From the NCBI GenBank assembly GCA_029261995.1, contig JAJDAF010000027.1, forward strand, positions 1-41,042: 41,042 nt of DNA. Reading direction: 5' to 3'. This document shows positions 26,932-34,889 of this stretch, in pieces. The stretch's first letter is position 1; each line of letters begins with the position of its first letter. Source of the stretch: Candidatus Zhuqueibacterota bacterium. GTDB taxonomy: Bacteria; Zhuqueibacterota; Zhuqueibacteria; Oceanimicrobiales; Oceanimicrobiaceae. The notes beneath the pieces are model-generated. The model saw only the letters and a list, made by a program, of their open reading frames with translations, had not been told where the DNA came from and did no database searches. Both the position numbers and the translations under genes were made by a program.

Positions 26932-27528
26932 ATGAAAAAAGTAAACTCATTGCTTGTTCTACTAAGCAGTGTTTTGTGTTTAGAAATTTATCCGTCAAAT
27001 TGTTTTGCACAAGAAAATAGAGAGATTAAAGTTTACGAGTACGAAGCCAGTTCTGAATTTCCGTTTGGACGCCTAAACCCCAATACTCCATCAGAAGCTG
27101 CGCAATTCGACTTTATGATAGGGAAATGTGAATGTATAGATGAAATTAAACAAGAGGATGGTTCCTGGCAGAAAAGTGATAAGTCCTGGTTGTGGCAAAC
27201 ACAATATGTGATGAATGGTTATGGCGTTATGGACTGGGGCCGCGCCTTTAGGTCCATCCGGGTTTTTGACAAAAAGCAAGATAAGTGGGTCGTAACTTTT
27301 ATTTCGGCTCATCCAGAATATTTTTCAGGCATATGGAAAGGTGGCAAAGCAGGAAATGAAATAGTCTTGCTAAGAAATGAACGGGATAAGGGCATCAAGT
27401 ATGTAAAACGACTCACTTTCTATAATATCAGTAAAGAAGGGTTTGATTGGAAGGCTGAATCTGTTTATAAGGACGGTAGCGTCAAAGTAAACGGCATGAT
27501 AAGTTGCCAGAAGAAAGTCGATGGCTGA
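26932..27528 (+). CDS. Exported DUF1579-like protein
   Basis: A 198-residue protein with a signal peptide ending near Ala26 (LLVLLSSVLC ... NCFAQEN). The mature part has the phrase AAQFDFMIGKCECIDEI followed by Trp-rich strands (WLWQTQYVMNGYGVMDWGRA, SIRVFDKKQDKWVVTFISA). These resemble the DUF1579 and related lipocalin-like families, where a small beta-barrel begins with FDFLLG-type sequence. Ligand unknown. A GC-rich palindromic repeat follows its stop by about 20 bases. Confidence 0.6.
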   Translation: MKKVNSLLVLLSSVLCLEIYPSNCFAQENREIKVYEYEASSEFPFGRLNPNTPSEAAQFDFMIGKCECIDEIKQEDGSWQKSDKSWLWQTQYVMNGYGVMDWGRAFRSIRVFDKKQDKWVVTFISAHPEYFSGIWKGGKAGNEIVLLRNERDKGIKYVKRLTFYNISKEGFDWKAESVYKDGSVKVNGMISCQKKVDG

Positions 27529-27547
27529 CCGGCCTGCCCGGGTGCTC

Positions 27548-27650
27548 GTCGGTTCCGGTGCGCTTCTGGTTGCTGGCAAGGCGCCCCCACTCGACGCAGG
27601 AGCGTGGTTGTCTGGATTCGCCACGCGGAGCCTGGGAACCAGAATCTCTC
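27548..27650. repeat. GC-rich palindromic dispersed repeat, copy 3
   Basis: The core 27577-27646 matches the copies at 22907-22986 and 26483-26557, with small changes (GCCCCCAC for GCCGCCAC, GAGCCTGGG for GAGCGTGGG) that weaken one palindrome. It lies between two plus-strand genes. Confidence 0.7.
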
Positions 27651-27787
27651 CGCGCTCGTCCCACCGAGGAATCGCTTGCGCAATAGTTGAATTAAATGAC
27701 TATATACCCCTGCTACGTGCCACCACCTACGCGGGAGTCTATGTCAATTAAGCCGCCATTTAAATCACTGATAAAAACGGGATCAAG

Positions 27788-28558
27788 ATGAGTTCAAACA
27801 GTGTCAACGCCTATGACCTTCCAGAGCGCGTACGTACCTACGATGCCGACATGGATATTATGCACCCGCTTCGCTGGAAGATGTTCGAAGTTGCATTGCA
27901 GGTTCTTCCGTTCCATGCAACGCGCTCTTTGCGGGCTCTCGACCTTGGTACGGGAACGGGTATATTTTCCAGGCGATTCTTAGAGAAATACCCAAACTCA
28001 AACGTGGTCGCCATAGATGGTGCTGCCTCGATGCTGGAACTTGCGAAGTCAAGGCTCGGTGTCTTAGCGCAACGCGTGAAGTGGGTTCAGTCCGATTTCA
28101 GAGTGATGCCGACAACGGTCATCCGGCCTGAGAGCTTCGATGTCGTCATCTCGTCTTACGCACTTCACCATTTGAGCGCACAGGAGAAACTTGCCGTTCT
28201 GAAGTCGGTTGTCCGGGCAATCAACCCGGGTGGATGGTTCCTGAACGCGGATCTTGTGGTGGCCGAGACTGCCGATATCGAGCAACGCATCCAGGAGATT
28301 CGTGTTGCAGCAGTTACTGAGCGCGCCCCTGCGCAGGACAAGCGTTTCCATAGCGCGGAGGCCACGAGACAGTTTCTCGATGGTCTTGAAGCAGCGGAGC
28401 AAGATCAACCGCAGACCTTGGACACGGACATGCGCATTCTGCGTGAAGCTGGAATTACGAATGCTGAAGTGTTTTGGAAGGAATATCGTGAAACCGTAAT
28501 TGGCGGCTCGAAAGCAAATGCTGCTCGCGAGGGACTCCCTGGTGGGCTAGGCAGGTAG
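27788..28558 (+). CDS. Class I SAM-dependent methyltransferase
   Basis: A 256-residue cytoplasmic methyltransferase with Rossmann motifs in order: motif I ALDLGTGTGIF (50-60), the acidic residue after strand 2 in VVAIDGA (Asp77), motif QSDF (101-104), and motif post-II FDVVISSYALHHL (117-129). The phrase LKSVVRAINPGGWFLNADLV is typical of the UbiE/MenG-like Methyltransf_25 group. The substrate is not evident. The last dozen codons (AAREGLPGGLGR) and the stop lie inside palindromic element R3, so the C-terminus seems to have been shaped by that repeat. Confidence 0.85.
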   Translation: MSSNSVNAYDLPERVRTYDADMDIMHPLRWKMFEVALQVLPFHATRSLRALDLGTGTGIFSRRFLEKYPNSNVVAIDGAASMLELAKSRLGVLAQRVKWVQSDFRVMPTTVIRPESFDVVISSYALHHLSAQEKLAVLKSVVRAINPGGWFLNADLVVAETADIEQRIQEIRVAAVTERAPAQDKRFHSAEATRQFLDGLEAAEQDQPQTLDTDMRILREAGITNAEVFWKEYRETVIGGSKANAAREGLPGGLGR

Positions 28559-28579
28559 GCGCAAGTTTCTCTGCGAGCA
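28522..28579 (+). repeat. REP-like palindromic element R3
   Basis: The interior CCCTGGTGGGCTAGGCAGGT aligns with R2 and with R1 read on the minus strand. The outer arms TGCTCGC (28522-28528) and GCGAGCA (28573-28579) pair perfectly, with a weaker middle. It overlaps the end of the methyltransferase gene and may serve as its terminator. Confidence 0.6.
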
Positions 28580-28623
28580 TGCACCCGGCGCAAGCAAACT
28601 CAAGTGTTCAACGAAAGGAAACA

Positions 28624-29442
28624 ATGAATCATCATACCATAGTTGTTGTGCTCATCTCCATATCCTGTTTGTCTTTTGAGGCGTGTGGGCCAAGCCAAAG
28701 AGGTGGTGAAGAACAGAAACAGATTGAGTTGTCCAGTGACGTTGTAGTCCAAGAGCTTTTGCCGGGAGTTTGGCTTCATACAACATATAGGAATGTGGAA
28801 GGATACGGAAAGGTGGGGGCAAATGGATTGGTAATCATCAATGAAGAGATTGCCGGACTCATAGATTTGCCCTGGACCAATAAACAGACAGAGATTCTGT
28901 TCAATTGGGTAGAAGAAGAACACAGCGCGGTCGTTCAAATGGTTGTGCCTACACACTCACACATTGATTGTGCGGGTGGTCTCGCTGAAGCCCATCGAAA
29001 AGGCGCAGGCTCTATTGCATTTCAAAAAACGATTGAGCTAATGGCCCAGGCACAAGCGCCTCTTGCTATGAGTGGATTTATCGATAAAATGGAGCTGGAA
29101 GTTGGTGACATCAATGTCGAGTTGTCGTATATTGGCGGTGGACATACAATTGATAATATCGTTGCCTGGATACCAGATTGCAATGTGCTGTTCGCGGGGT
29201 GTCTGCTCAAAGGTCTGGATTTTAAATCAATTGGCAACACCACAGATGCAGACCTCGACAGTTATCCCGGGACCTTAGCCACAATGAGACAGAAGTTTGG
29301 CAAGGCAATGATTGTCGTGCCTGGTCACGGTAAATCCGGTGGCCTCGAACTTATATCTCATACAGAGAATATGCTCAAGAAGCACATTGAACATCGCGAT
29401 TCCGTCGCGCGGGCGCCATCAACCCTCCCGCAAGGCCAGTGA
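28624..29442 (+). CDS. Subclass B1 metallo-beta-lactamase
   Basis: A 272-residue enzyme from the ATG at 28624, chosen for its AAAGGA site. An exported leader (HHTIVVVLISISCLSFEACG) may end in an atypical lipobox, so periplasmic or outer-membrane anchoring is likely. All B1 zinc ligands are present: His111, His113 and Asp115 in THSHIDCAGG, His174 in GGGHTIDNIVAWIP, Cys193 in LFAGCLLKG, and His235 in VVPGHGKSGG. The phrase GNTTDADLDSYP matches the B1 hallmark after the Cys ligand. B1 enzymes hydrolyse penicillins, cephalosporins and carbapenems with two zinc ions. The gene stands without integron or transposase nearby, suggesting an environmental chromosomal enzyme. Confidence 0.92.
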   Translation: MNHHTIVVVLISISCLSFEACGPSQRGGEEQKQIELSSDVVVQELLPGVWLHTTYRNVEGYGKVGANGLVIINEEIAGLIDLPWTNKQTEILFNWVEEEHSAVVQMVVPTHSHIDCAGGLAEAHRKGAGSIAFQKTIELMAQAQAPLAMSGFIDKMELEVGDINVELSYIGGGHTIDNIVAWIPDCNVLFAGCLLKGLDFKSIGNTTDADLDSYPGTLATMRQKFGKAMIVVPGHGKSGGLELISHTENMLKKHIEHRDSVARAPSTLPQGQ

Positions 29443-29507
29443 ACGTTACCAACATAACCAGGCAGCGGTCGTTGTGACACGGCTGCAGTTCAGACCGGAG
29501 AATACTT

Positions 29508-29972
29508 GTGACAAATAACGATATCTTGCGCCGTATCCGCTATACGTTTGACCTCAGCGATTCGAAAATGATTGAGATATTTGGCCTGGCTGACCATCAG
29601 GTAACGCGGGAGCAGATCAGCGATTGGTTGAAGAAAGACGATGATCCTGCGTATCAGGCATGCCGCGACATTCAGCTTGCGATTTTTCTGAATGGTTGGA
29701 TTAATGACAAACGAGGCAAGAAAGATGGGCCGCAACACAAGCCGGAGCAGCGCTTAAATAATAACATCATCTTCAGAAAGCTGAGGATCGCGCTAAATCT
29801 GAAGGCAGAAGACATATTGGAGATTATGGAGCTGGCTGACATGCACATCAGCAAGCACGAATTGAGTGCGTTTTTTCGTAGGCCAGATCACAAACACTAT
29901 CGTGACTGCAAGGATCAGATCTTGCGTAATTTTATGCAGGGCATGCAGCTTAAGTATCACGCTGCAATGTAG
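29508..29972 (+). CDS. yehS: DUF1456 family protein YehS
   Basis: A 154-residue protein with a GTG start and a GGAG site. It has the two similar halves of the YehS family: NDILRRIRYTFDLSDSKMIE with LADHQVTREQISDWLKK, then NNIIFRKLRIALNLKAEDI with LADMHISKHELSAFFRR. The family is widespread and of unknown function. It is helical and cytoplasmic, and length is normal. It follows the metallo-beta-lactamase by 65 bases. Confidence 0.9.
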   Translation: MTNNDILRRIRYTFDLSDSKMIEIFGLADHQVTREQISDWLKKDDDPAYQACRDIQLAIFLNGWINDKRGKKDGPQHKPEQRLNNNIIFRKLRIALNLKAEDILEIMELADMHISKHELSAFFRRPDHKHYRDCKDQILRNFMQGMQLKYHAAM

Positions 29973-30059
29973 TTGACTGCAGGCCAATGCGCTGCTCTCT
30001 GACGACTTCTCCGTGTCTGAGTCATACTGCCGGCCGTTCACTATTGGAGAGCCTCGCCC

Positions 30060-30680
30060 ATGTTTTCAAAGAGCAAACATTGGGATGAAATCTTTTCCAA
30101 AACGGAAGATAGCAAGTTAGGGTGGTATGAAAAAGACACGTCTCAAACCTTCAAGTTATTGCATGAGATTCCTGATTGGGAGAAAGCTACAGTCTTTCTT
30201 CCGGGCGCCGGCACGTCTATTCTCATCGATGACCTTGCCTCCAGGGGGAGCAAGCTGATTCTCAATGATATTAGCCGCGAGGCGTTAGACCGGGTCAGGC
30301 AAAGATTGCAGGACGACCGTGAACACAATCTCTGGCTTTGCCAGGACATTGCCCAGCCAATCAAACAGCCTTTACCAGAAGTCGATCTGTGGATTGACAG
30401 GGCCGTGTTGCATTTCTTAACCAGTGAAGATGATATCAAAGGGTATTTTGACAATTTACGGTCAATCCTGAAACCCGGCGGCCATACCATGTTTGCGGAA
30501 TTCTCAACGATAGGTGCGCCCAAATGTGCAGGTTTGACACTCCATAGGTACGGGATTGATGAATTGTCGAAGCGCCTGGGTTCATCTTTTAGAATCATAT
30601 CTCATTTCGACTATACGTACACAAATCCTTCTGGCGACCCACGGCCATACATCTATGCTCTCTTCAAACGAGAAAGTTAG
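30060..30680 (+). CDS. Class I SAM-dependent methyltransferase, TPMT-like
   Basis: A 206-residue cytoplasmic methyltransferase with GGAGA upstream. N-terminal HWDEIFSKTEDSKLGWYE, with the WYE phrase, is typical of small thiopurine-methyltransferase-like or METTL-type enzymes. Motif I is VFLPGAGTSILIDDLASRG (45-63), less glycine-rich than usual. It continues with LILNDIS (strand 2 acidic residue Asp70) and VDLWIDRAVLHFL (108-120), then LRSILKPGGHTMFAEFS. Substrate unknown. It has no obvious partner nearby. Confidence 0.8.
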   Translation: MFSKSKHWDEIFSKTEDSKLGWYEKDTSQTFKLLHEIPDWEKATVFLPGAGTSILIDDLASRGSKLILNDISREALDRVRQRLQDDREHNLWLCQDIAQPIKQPLPEVDLWIDRAVLHFLTSEDDIKGYFDNLRSILKPGGHTMFAEFSTIGAPKCAGLTLHRYGIDELSKRLGSSFRIISHFDYTYTNPSGDPRPYIYALFKRES

Positions 30681-30893
30681 GAGCGTTTGCTGACAACGGC
30701 GTTAACGCGCGGAGTGGAATTAGCGGAGTTTCACGGAGAAAGTACTTGAAGTGATTGGAACTCCTTGTTCAAGCCAGAGCAGACTATTGGAAAGGATTTT
30801 GCCAGCAGATGACAGAATCTGATTTGGCAGGTACCAAAGAGCTATCGTAGTCAGTCAACTTTGACCCACAAGAATGCTGGAAGTGTTTTTCCT
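30681..30893. other. Intergenic gap upstream of the spermidine synthase-like gene
   Basis: No gene of its own and no repeat. An in-frame TTG at 30861 could extend the next gene by 11 codons but lacks a ribosome site. Confidence 0.35.
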
Positions 30894-31589
30894 ATGTGTC
30901 CATCCAATTTTAAGATTTTGGCTTATGAACCCACTCCGTTGGGGATACTCTGTTTGCGCCGTCGCGAGTTGCTCGGGGAACCAGGGACTGTCGTGACGGA
31001 AGTCACCTTGAATCACGAATTCCTGATGAGTAGCTATCATACGGCCTCAGAACGTGCTTTGGCTTCGGTGGCGCTGGACATGTTTAGAGGTCAAGATGTA
31101 CAGGTGCTCATCGGTGGTCTGGGGCTGGGTTACACGGCGTCGGAAGTTTTGGCCAGCGGTCGCGTGAGTCAGGTTGATGTGGTGGAGTTGTTGCCACAGG
31201 TGGTCGAGTGGCTTGACCAGGGCCTGATTCCTTTGGCGGATTCCCTGCAGAGCGATCCGCGTTTGCTCGTGTCGCAAGATGATGTCTATGAACGCCTCTT
31301 GCGGCCTCCAACAAAACTGTTCGATCTGATTTTGATCGATGTCGATCATTCGCCTGACGATCGTCTTTCTGAGGCTGACAATCCGTTTTATACGGAGGCC
31401 GGACTGCGACAAGCCCGACAGCATTTGGCTACTGATGGCGTTTTGGGTGTCTGGTCCTATGCTGAGAGTTCGCCCTTTGCTGATGCATTGCGACAGGTGT
31501 TTCGCGAAGTACGGATCGAGCCCGTGATATTCGACAACACGCACATCAATGAAACTGTGACGGATTGGCTGTTCTTTGCCCGGGGCTAG
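30894..31589 (+). CDS. Spermidine synthase-like protein
   Basis: A 231-residue protein from the ATG at 30894 (a TTG 33 bases earlier is an alternative). It follows the spermidine/spermine synthase fold: the short beta-rich start (YEPTPLGILCLRRREL), the substrate loop EFLMSSYHTASERALA, then VQVLIGGLGLGYTASEVL (nucleotide-site glycines), VDVVELLPQVVEWL and the LFDLILIDVDHSPDD strand with the acidic pair near the active site. The usual GGGDGG motif is changed to GGLGLG, so it may be a divergent aminopropyltransferase or a methyltransferase-like relative. Cytoplasmic. No SAM decarboxylase gene is nearby. Confidence 0.75.
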   Translation: MCPSNFKILAYEPTPLGILCLRRRELLGEPGTVVTEVTLNHEFLMSSYHTASERALASVALDMFRGQDVQVLIGGLGLGYTASEVLASGRVSQVDVVELLPQVVEWLDQGLIPLADSLQSDPRLLVSQDDVYERLLRPPTKLFDLILIDVDHSPDDRLSEADNPFYTEAGLRQARQHLATDGVLGVWSYAESSPFADALRQVFREVRIEPVIFDNTHINETVTDWLFFARG

Positions 31590-31812
31590 TGGCTGCGGGC
31601 TGCGGTTCCCGGGAATTCTCACTGTTGTGACGTGCGTGCAACTCATGGACAGGTTTAGGAAACTTGCGTTTCTACGCCGGGTTAGGTGCAATTCGTCGAT
31701 GGCGGGCCAATAACGGCCGCAAGGTTACGATGAAATCAAGAGGCGAACTCTTACTGTAATTTTTCATGCTGAAACTATGATGGTGTCATTCTTTTACAAG
31801 CGAGGAAGAAAA
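31590..31812. other. Intergenic gap upstream of the cysteine synthase-like gene
   Basis: No gene or repeat supported. The next gene has an open frame reaching back to 31777, but the ATG at 31813 with GAGGAAG just ahead is the better start. Confidence 0.35.
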
Positions 31813-32925
31813 ATGGACGGCTCCTGTAGTACCCGCATTCGCGGGTTATCGTGTTTGATCGGCAATACGCCGTTGCTGGAAATCAAATTCACGTTCAAAG
31901 GGCAAGAGAGAACTATTTACGCCAAAGCAGAAAATCTAAACATGACCGGCAGCATCAAAGACAGGATGGCGTTTCATATCATCCAGAAAGGCTATGCGAC
32001 AGGGGTGTTGCGGCCGGAAGATGCTATCATTGAGGCGACCAGCGGCAATACCGGCATTTCATTTTCTGCCATAGGCCGCGCGCTGGGCCATCCTGTCATT
32101 ATATTCATGCCGGATTGGATGAGCGCGGAACGCATCAATTTGATTCGTAGCCTTGGCACCGAGATGAATATGGTAAGCAAAGAGGAAGGTGGTTTTCTGG
32201 GGAGTATCCGCCAGGCTGAAGCTCTGTCCGAAAAGATCCCGAGATCTTTTCTGCCGAGACAATTCGCAAACGAAGACAACTCCGAAGCACATTACTTGAC
32301 CACTGGCCCCGAAATCTGGTGGCAGCTTCGTTTTCACGGACTCTATCCAGACGCCTTCATCGCCGGAGTTGGAACCGGTGGCACAATCATGGGGACGGGG
32401 CGATTTCTCCGGGAACAGCGACCAACCATGAAAATATATCCCTTGGAGCCTTCCAACTCGCCAACGCTTTCCACAGGCTGCAAGGTTGGCAAACACCGGA
32501 TTCAGGGTATCTCTGACGAATTCATCCCGCCAATCATGAAGCTTGACATGTTAGACCAAGTGGTCGGCGTGGATGACGGCGATGCAATCATCATGGCCCA
32601 GAAGCTGGCGGCCGAGCTTGGGTTGGGCGTAGGTATTTCCGCGGGGGCCAACTTCCTGGGCGCCCTCCGCGTTCAGGAAGATCTGGGCGAGGAGGCTACC
32701 GTCGTAACTATTTTCCCGGACGACAACAAGAAATACCTCAGCACCGACCTGCTGCGTGATGAACCCGCAAAAGATGGTTTCCTGACTCCTGATATCCAAC
32801 TTGTGAGCGTGAGAGGATATAAGCGGGTCTGCCATACCTGCTGCGATCCCGTGGAGTGCCTGGAAGCCAGTCAGGTGGAAGGTTTGAGCGCATTTCCCCT
32901 GCCAAACTGCGTCAGGAGGGCTTGA
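31813..32925 (+). CDS. Cysteine synthase-family PLP enzyme with Cys-rich tail
   Basis: A 370-residue fold-type II PLP enzyme. The PLP lysine is Lys49 in [11 protein letters not shown]; the asparagine loop is [10 protein letters not shown]; the phosphate-binding loop is [10 protein letters not shown]; and GISAGAN lies near the C-terminal side of the core. These fit the cysteine synthase/cystathionine beta-synthase family, which joins sulfide or a thiol to an activated serine. It is about 50 residues longer than classic CysK. The tail contains [13 protein letters not shown], a cluster of four cysteines that could bind metal or sense redox. The exact sulfur donor and substrate are uncertain. Cytoplasmic, apparently monocistronic. 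Confidence 0.85.
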   Translation: MDGSCSTRIRGLSCLIGNTPLLEIKFTFKGQERTIYAKAENLNMTGSIKDRMAFHIIQKGYATGVLRPEDAIIEATSGNTGISFSAIGRALGHPVIIFMPDWMSAERINLIRSLGTEMNMVSKEEGGFLGSIRQAEALSEKIPRSFLPRQFANEDNSEAHYLTTGPEIWWQLRFHGLYPDAFIAGVGTGGTIMGTGRFLREQRPTMKIYPLEPSNSPTLSTGCKVGKHRIQGISDEFIPPIMKLDMLDQVVGVDDGDAIIMAQKLAAELGLGVGISAGANFLGALRVQEDLGEEATVVTIFPDDNKKYLSTDLLRDEPAKDGFLTPDIQLVSVRGYKRVCHTCCDPVECLEASQVEGLSAFPLPNCVRRA

Positions 32926-32931
32926 TCCATG

Positions 32932-32976
32932 CTGCTGCGATGGCGGTCTGCTTCTTGCGGACTGCATTCGCAGCAG
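32932..32976 (+). terminator. Hairpin after the cysteine synthase-like gene
   Basis: CTGCTGCGA (32932-32940) pairs perfectly with TCGCAGCAG (32968-32976), with a further GTC/GAC pairing inside the loop. It begins 7 bases after the stop codon. There is no T tract, so it may protect the 3' end rather than terminate on its own. Confidence 0.5.
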
Positions 32977-33224
32977 TCACTCGGATTCAGGTTCCGGGCC
33001 GCCGAACAGTGCGTGACAACAATATCCGTTGGATCCTTCGGCGAGGGCTTTCGGGATTTGCCTTTCACCAATAGTTGTTGTACTTTGAAATCCTGAATAC
33101 GGGAGTTGGGCCTGCATCCCAACAGTCCATGCCCGGGCATACCACTTAGTTTCCCAGTAGAAATAGACAAAAGCTAACTGCAAGGTACTGGTTCCGGTCA
33201 GGAAAACAAATAGGGAGGATTGAA
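32977..33224. other. Intergenic gap before the YjgR-like gene
   Basis: No gene supported. The last bases carry a strong GGGAGG ribosome site for the next gene. No clear promoter hexamers were found. Confidence 0.35.
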
Positions 33225-34703
33225 ATGAGCGAACAAGAAAGATTTGCAATTGGTGGGGCCGATGGCGTCCTGGTTGAGCAACTCTGCAAAATGAGCAATC
33301 GGCACGGTCTTATCACCGGCGCAACGGGGACCGGTAAGACCATCACCTTGCAGGTCCTGGCTGAGAGCTTTTCGCGCCTCGGCGTACCTGTTTTCGCTAC
33401 CGACATCAAAGGCGATCTTTCCGGTGTTGCCAGTGCCGGTTCTCCGCACCCCAAGATTGATGAGCGCTTGCAGAAGATTCCCCTGGATGGCTTTCAAAAT
33501 CGTCCATACCCTGCGGTGTTTTGGGACGTCTTTGGTCAGTCCGGGCATCCCATACGATCGACGATCTCGGAAATGGGCCCTTTGCTGCTGTCCAACCTGC
33601 TTGACCTGAACGACACCCAGTCAGGCAATCTGTATGGTTGCTTCAAAATTGCCGATGACGAGGGGATGTTGCTGTTGGATTTGAAAGACCTGCGTTCCAT
33701 GTTGTCGTGGATGAGCGATAATGCGAAGGAACTGCGCGGTGAATACGGCAACATATCCGGAGCCAGCATCGGTGCTATTCAGCGGCAATTGCTGGTCCTG
33801 GAAGAGCAGGGCGCTGAGCACTTCTTTGGCGAACCAGCCGTCAAGCTTTCAGACCTCATGCAAGTCGATTTTTCCGGCAATGGCGTCATTAGTATCCTGG
33901 ATGCCACCAAACTCATGGCTCAGGCGCCCGGTGTATATTCTACTTTCATGCTCTGGTTGCTCTCGGAACTCTTCGAGCAACTTCCCGAGACCGGTGATCC
34001 CGACAGGCCAAAGCTGGTATTTTTCTTCGACGAAGCGCACCTGTTGTTCGACCAAGCTCCCAAAATGCTTGTGGACAAGATAGAGCAGGTCGTGCGACTC
34101 ATTCGTTCCAAGGGCGTGGGAATCTACTTCATCTCACAAAGCCCACTGGATATTCCTGATGATGTTCTGGGCCAGTTGGGGCTGAAGATTCAGCACGCTT
34201 TGCGGGCCTTTACGCCTAAGGATAGAAAAGTCATCAGGAGTGTCGCGGAGTCTTTTCGCGCCAATCCCGACTTCGATACCGAGGCCGTCATTACTCAGCT
34301 TGGCATCGGCGAAGCACTGGTTTCCGTGTTGGATGCGAAAGGGAGCCCACTTCCTGTTGAGCGCACTTTGATTCGTCCTCCAGAATCGCGCATCGGTCCG
34401 CTTTCAGACCAGGAACGCCGGCAACGCATCGAGCGCTCTCCTTTGCAGGGCCGCTACGACGATGCCCTGGATCGCGAGTCAGCATACGAACTGCTGAAGG
34501 AGCGGGCAAAAGAGATTCAGGAGCAGGAAGAAGAAGAAGCCGAAAGGCGCCAGGCCGAAAAGGCGTCCAGACCCGCACGTGGCCGTCGCAGACAGACTAC
34601 GGGAGAAGCTTTGGTCAAGAGCGCCGCGCGCGCGATCGGCAGCCAGGTCGGCCGACAGATTATTCGTGGGCTCATGGGGTCGCTGCTTGGCCGCCGCCGG
34701 TAA
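33225..34703 (+). CDS. yjgR: YjgR/DUF853 family HerA-like ATPase
   Basis: A 492-residue P-loop ATPase with a strong GGGAGG site. Walker A is GATGTGKT (32-39); the family phrase FATDIKGDLSGVA follows; Walker B is LVFFFDEAHLLF (about 264-275); and an arginine/sensor region with GVGIYFISQSPLDIPD comes after it. These match DUF853 (YjgR), related to HerA/VirB4-type DNA translocases. The C-terminal 90 residues are charged, with a coiled stretch (KERAKEIQEQEEEEAERRQA) and a basic end (SLLGRRR). Full family length. Its cellular role is not established even in well-studied bacteria. Cytoplasmic. Confidence 0.92.
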   Translation: MSEQERFAIGGADGVLVEQLCKMSNRHGLITGATGTGKTITLQVLAESFSRLGVPVFATDIKGDLSGVASAGSPHPKIDERLQKIPLDGFQNRPYPAVFWDVFGQSGHPIRSTISEMGPLLLSNLLDLNDTQSGNLYGCFKIADDEGMLLLDLKDLRSMLSWMSDNAKELRGEYGNISGASIGAIQRQLLVLEEQGAEHFFGEPAVKLSDLMQVDFSGNGVISILDATKLMAQAPGVYSTFMLWLLSELFEQLPETGDPDRPKLVFFFDEAHLLFDQAPKMLVDKIEQVVRLIRSKGVGIYFISQSPLDIPDDVLGQLGLKIQHALRAFTPKDRKVIRSVAESFRANPDFDTEAVITQLGIGEALVSVLDAKGSPLPVERTLIRPPESRIGPLSDQERRQRIERSPLQGRYDDALDRESAYELLKERAKEIQEQEEEEAERRQAEKASRPARGRRRQTTGEALVKSAARAIGSQVGRQIIRGLMGSLLGRRR

Positions 34704-34889
34704 AGGTTGTCGCTCGCCATACATGCAGCCCAAAAGAAGATGACTCAATCGATATTGACATCGAGGTTAACCGAATGGATTCCCGCTTGAGAATTGCGGG
34801 TGCGACTTCGTGTGTCATTAATAGAGGCGTGAAATGATAACGCCGAAGACTCAACTCGACACACATGAAACCCAAATGAGGAGGCAATT

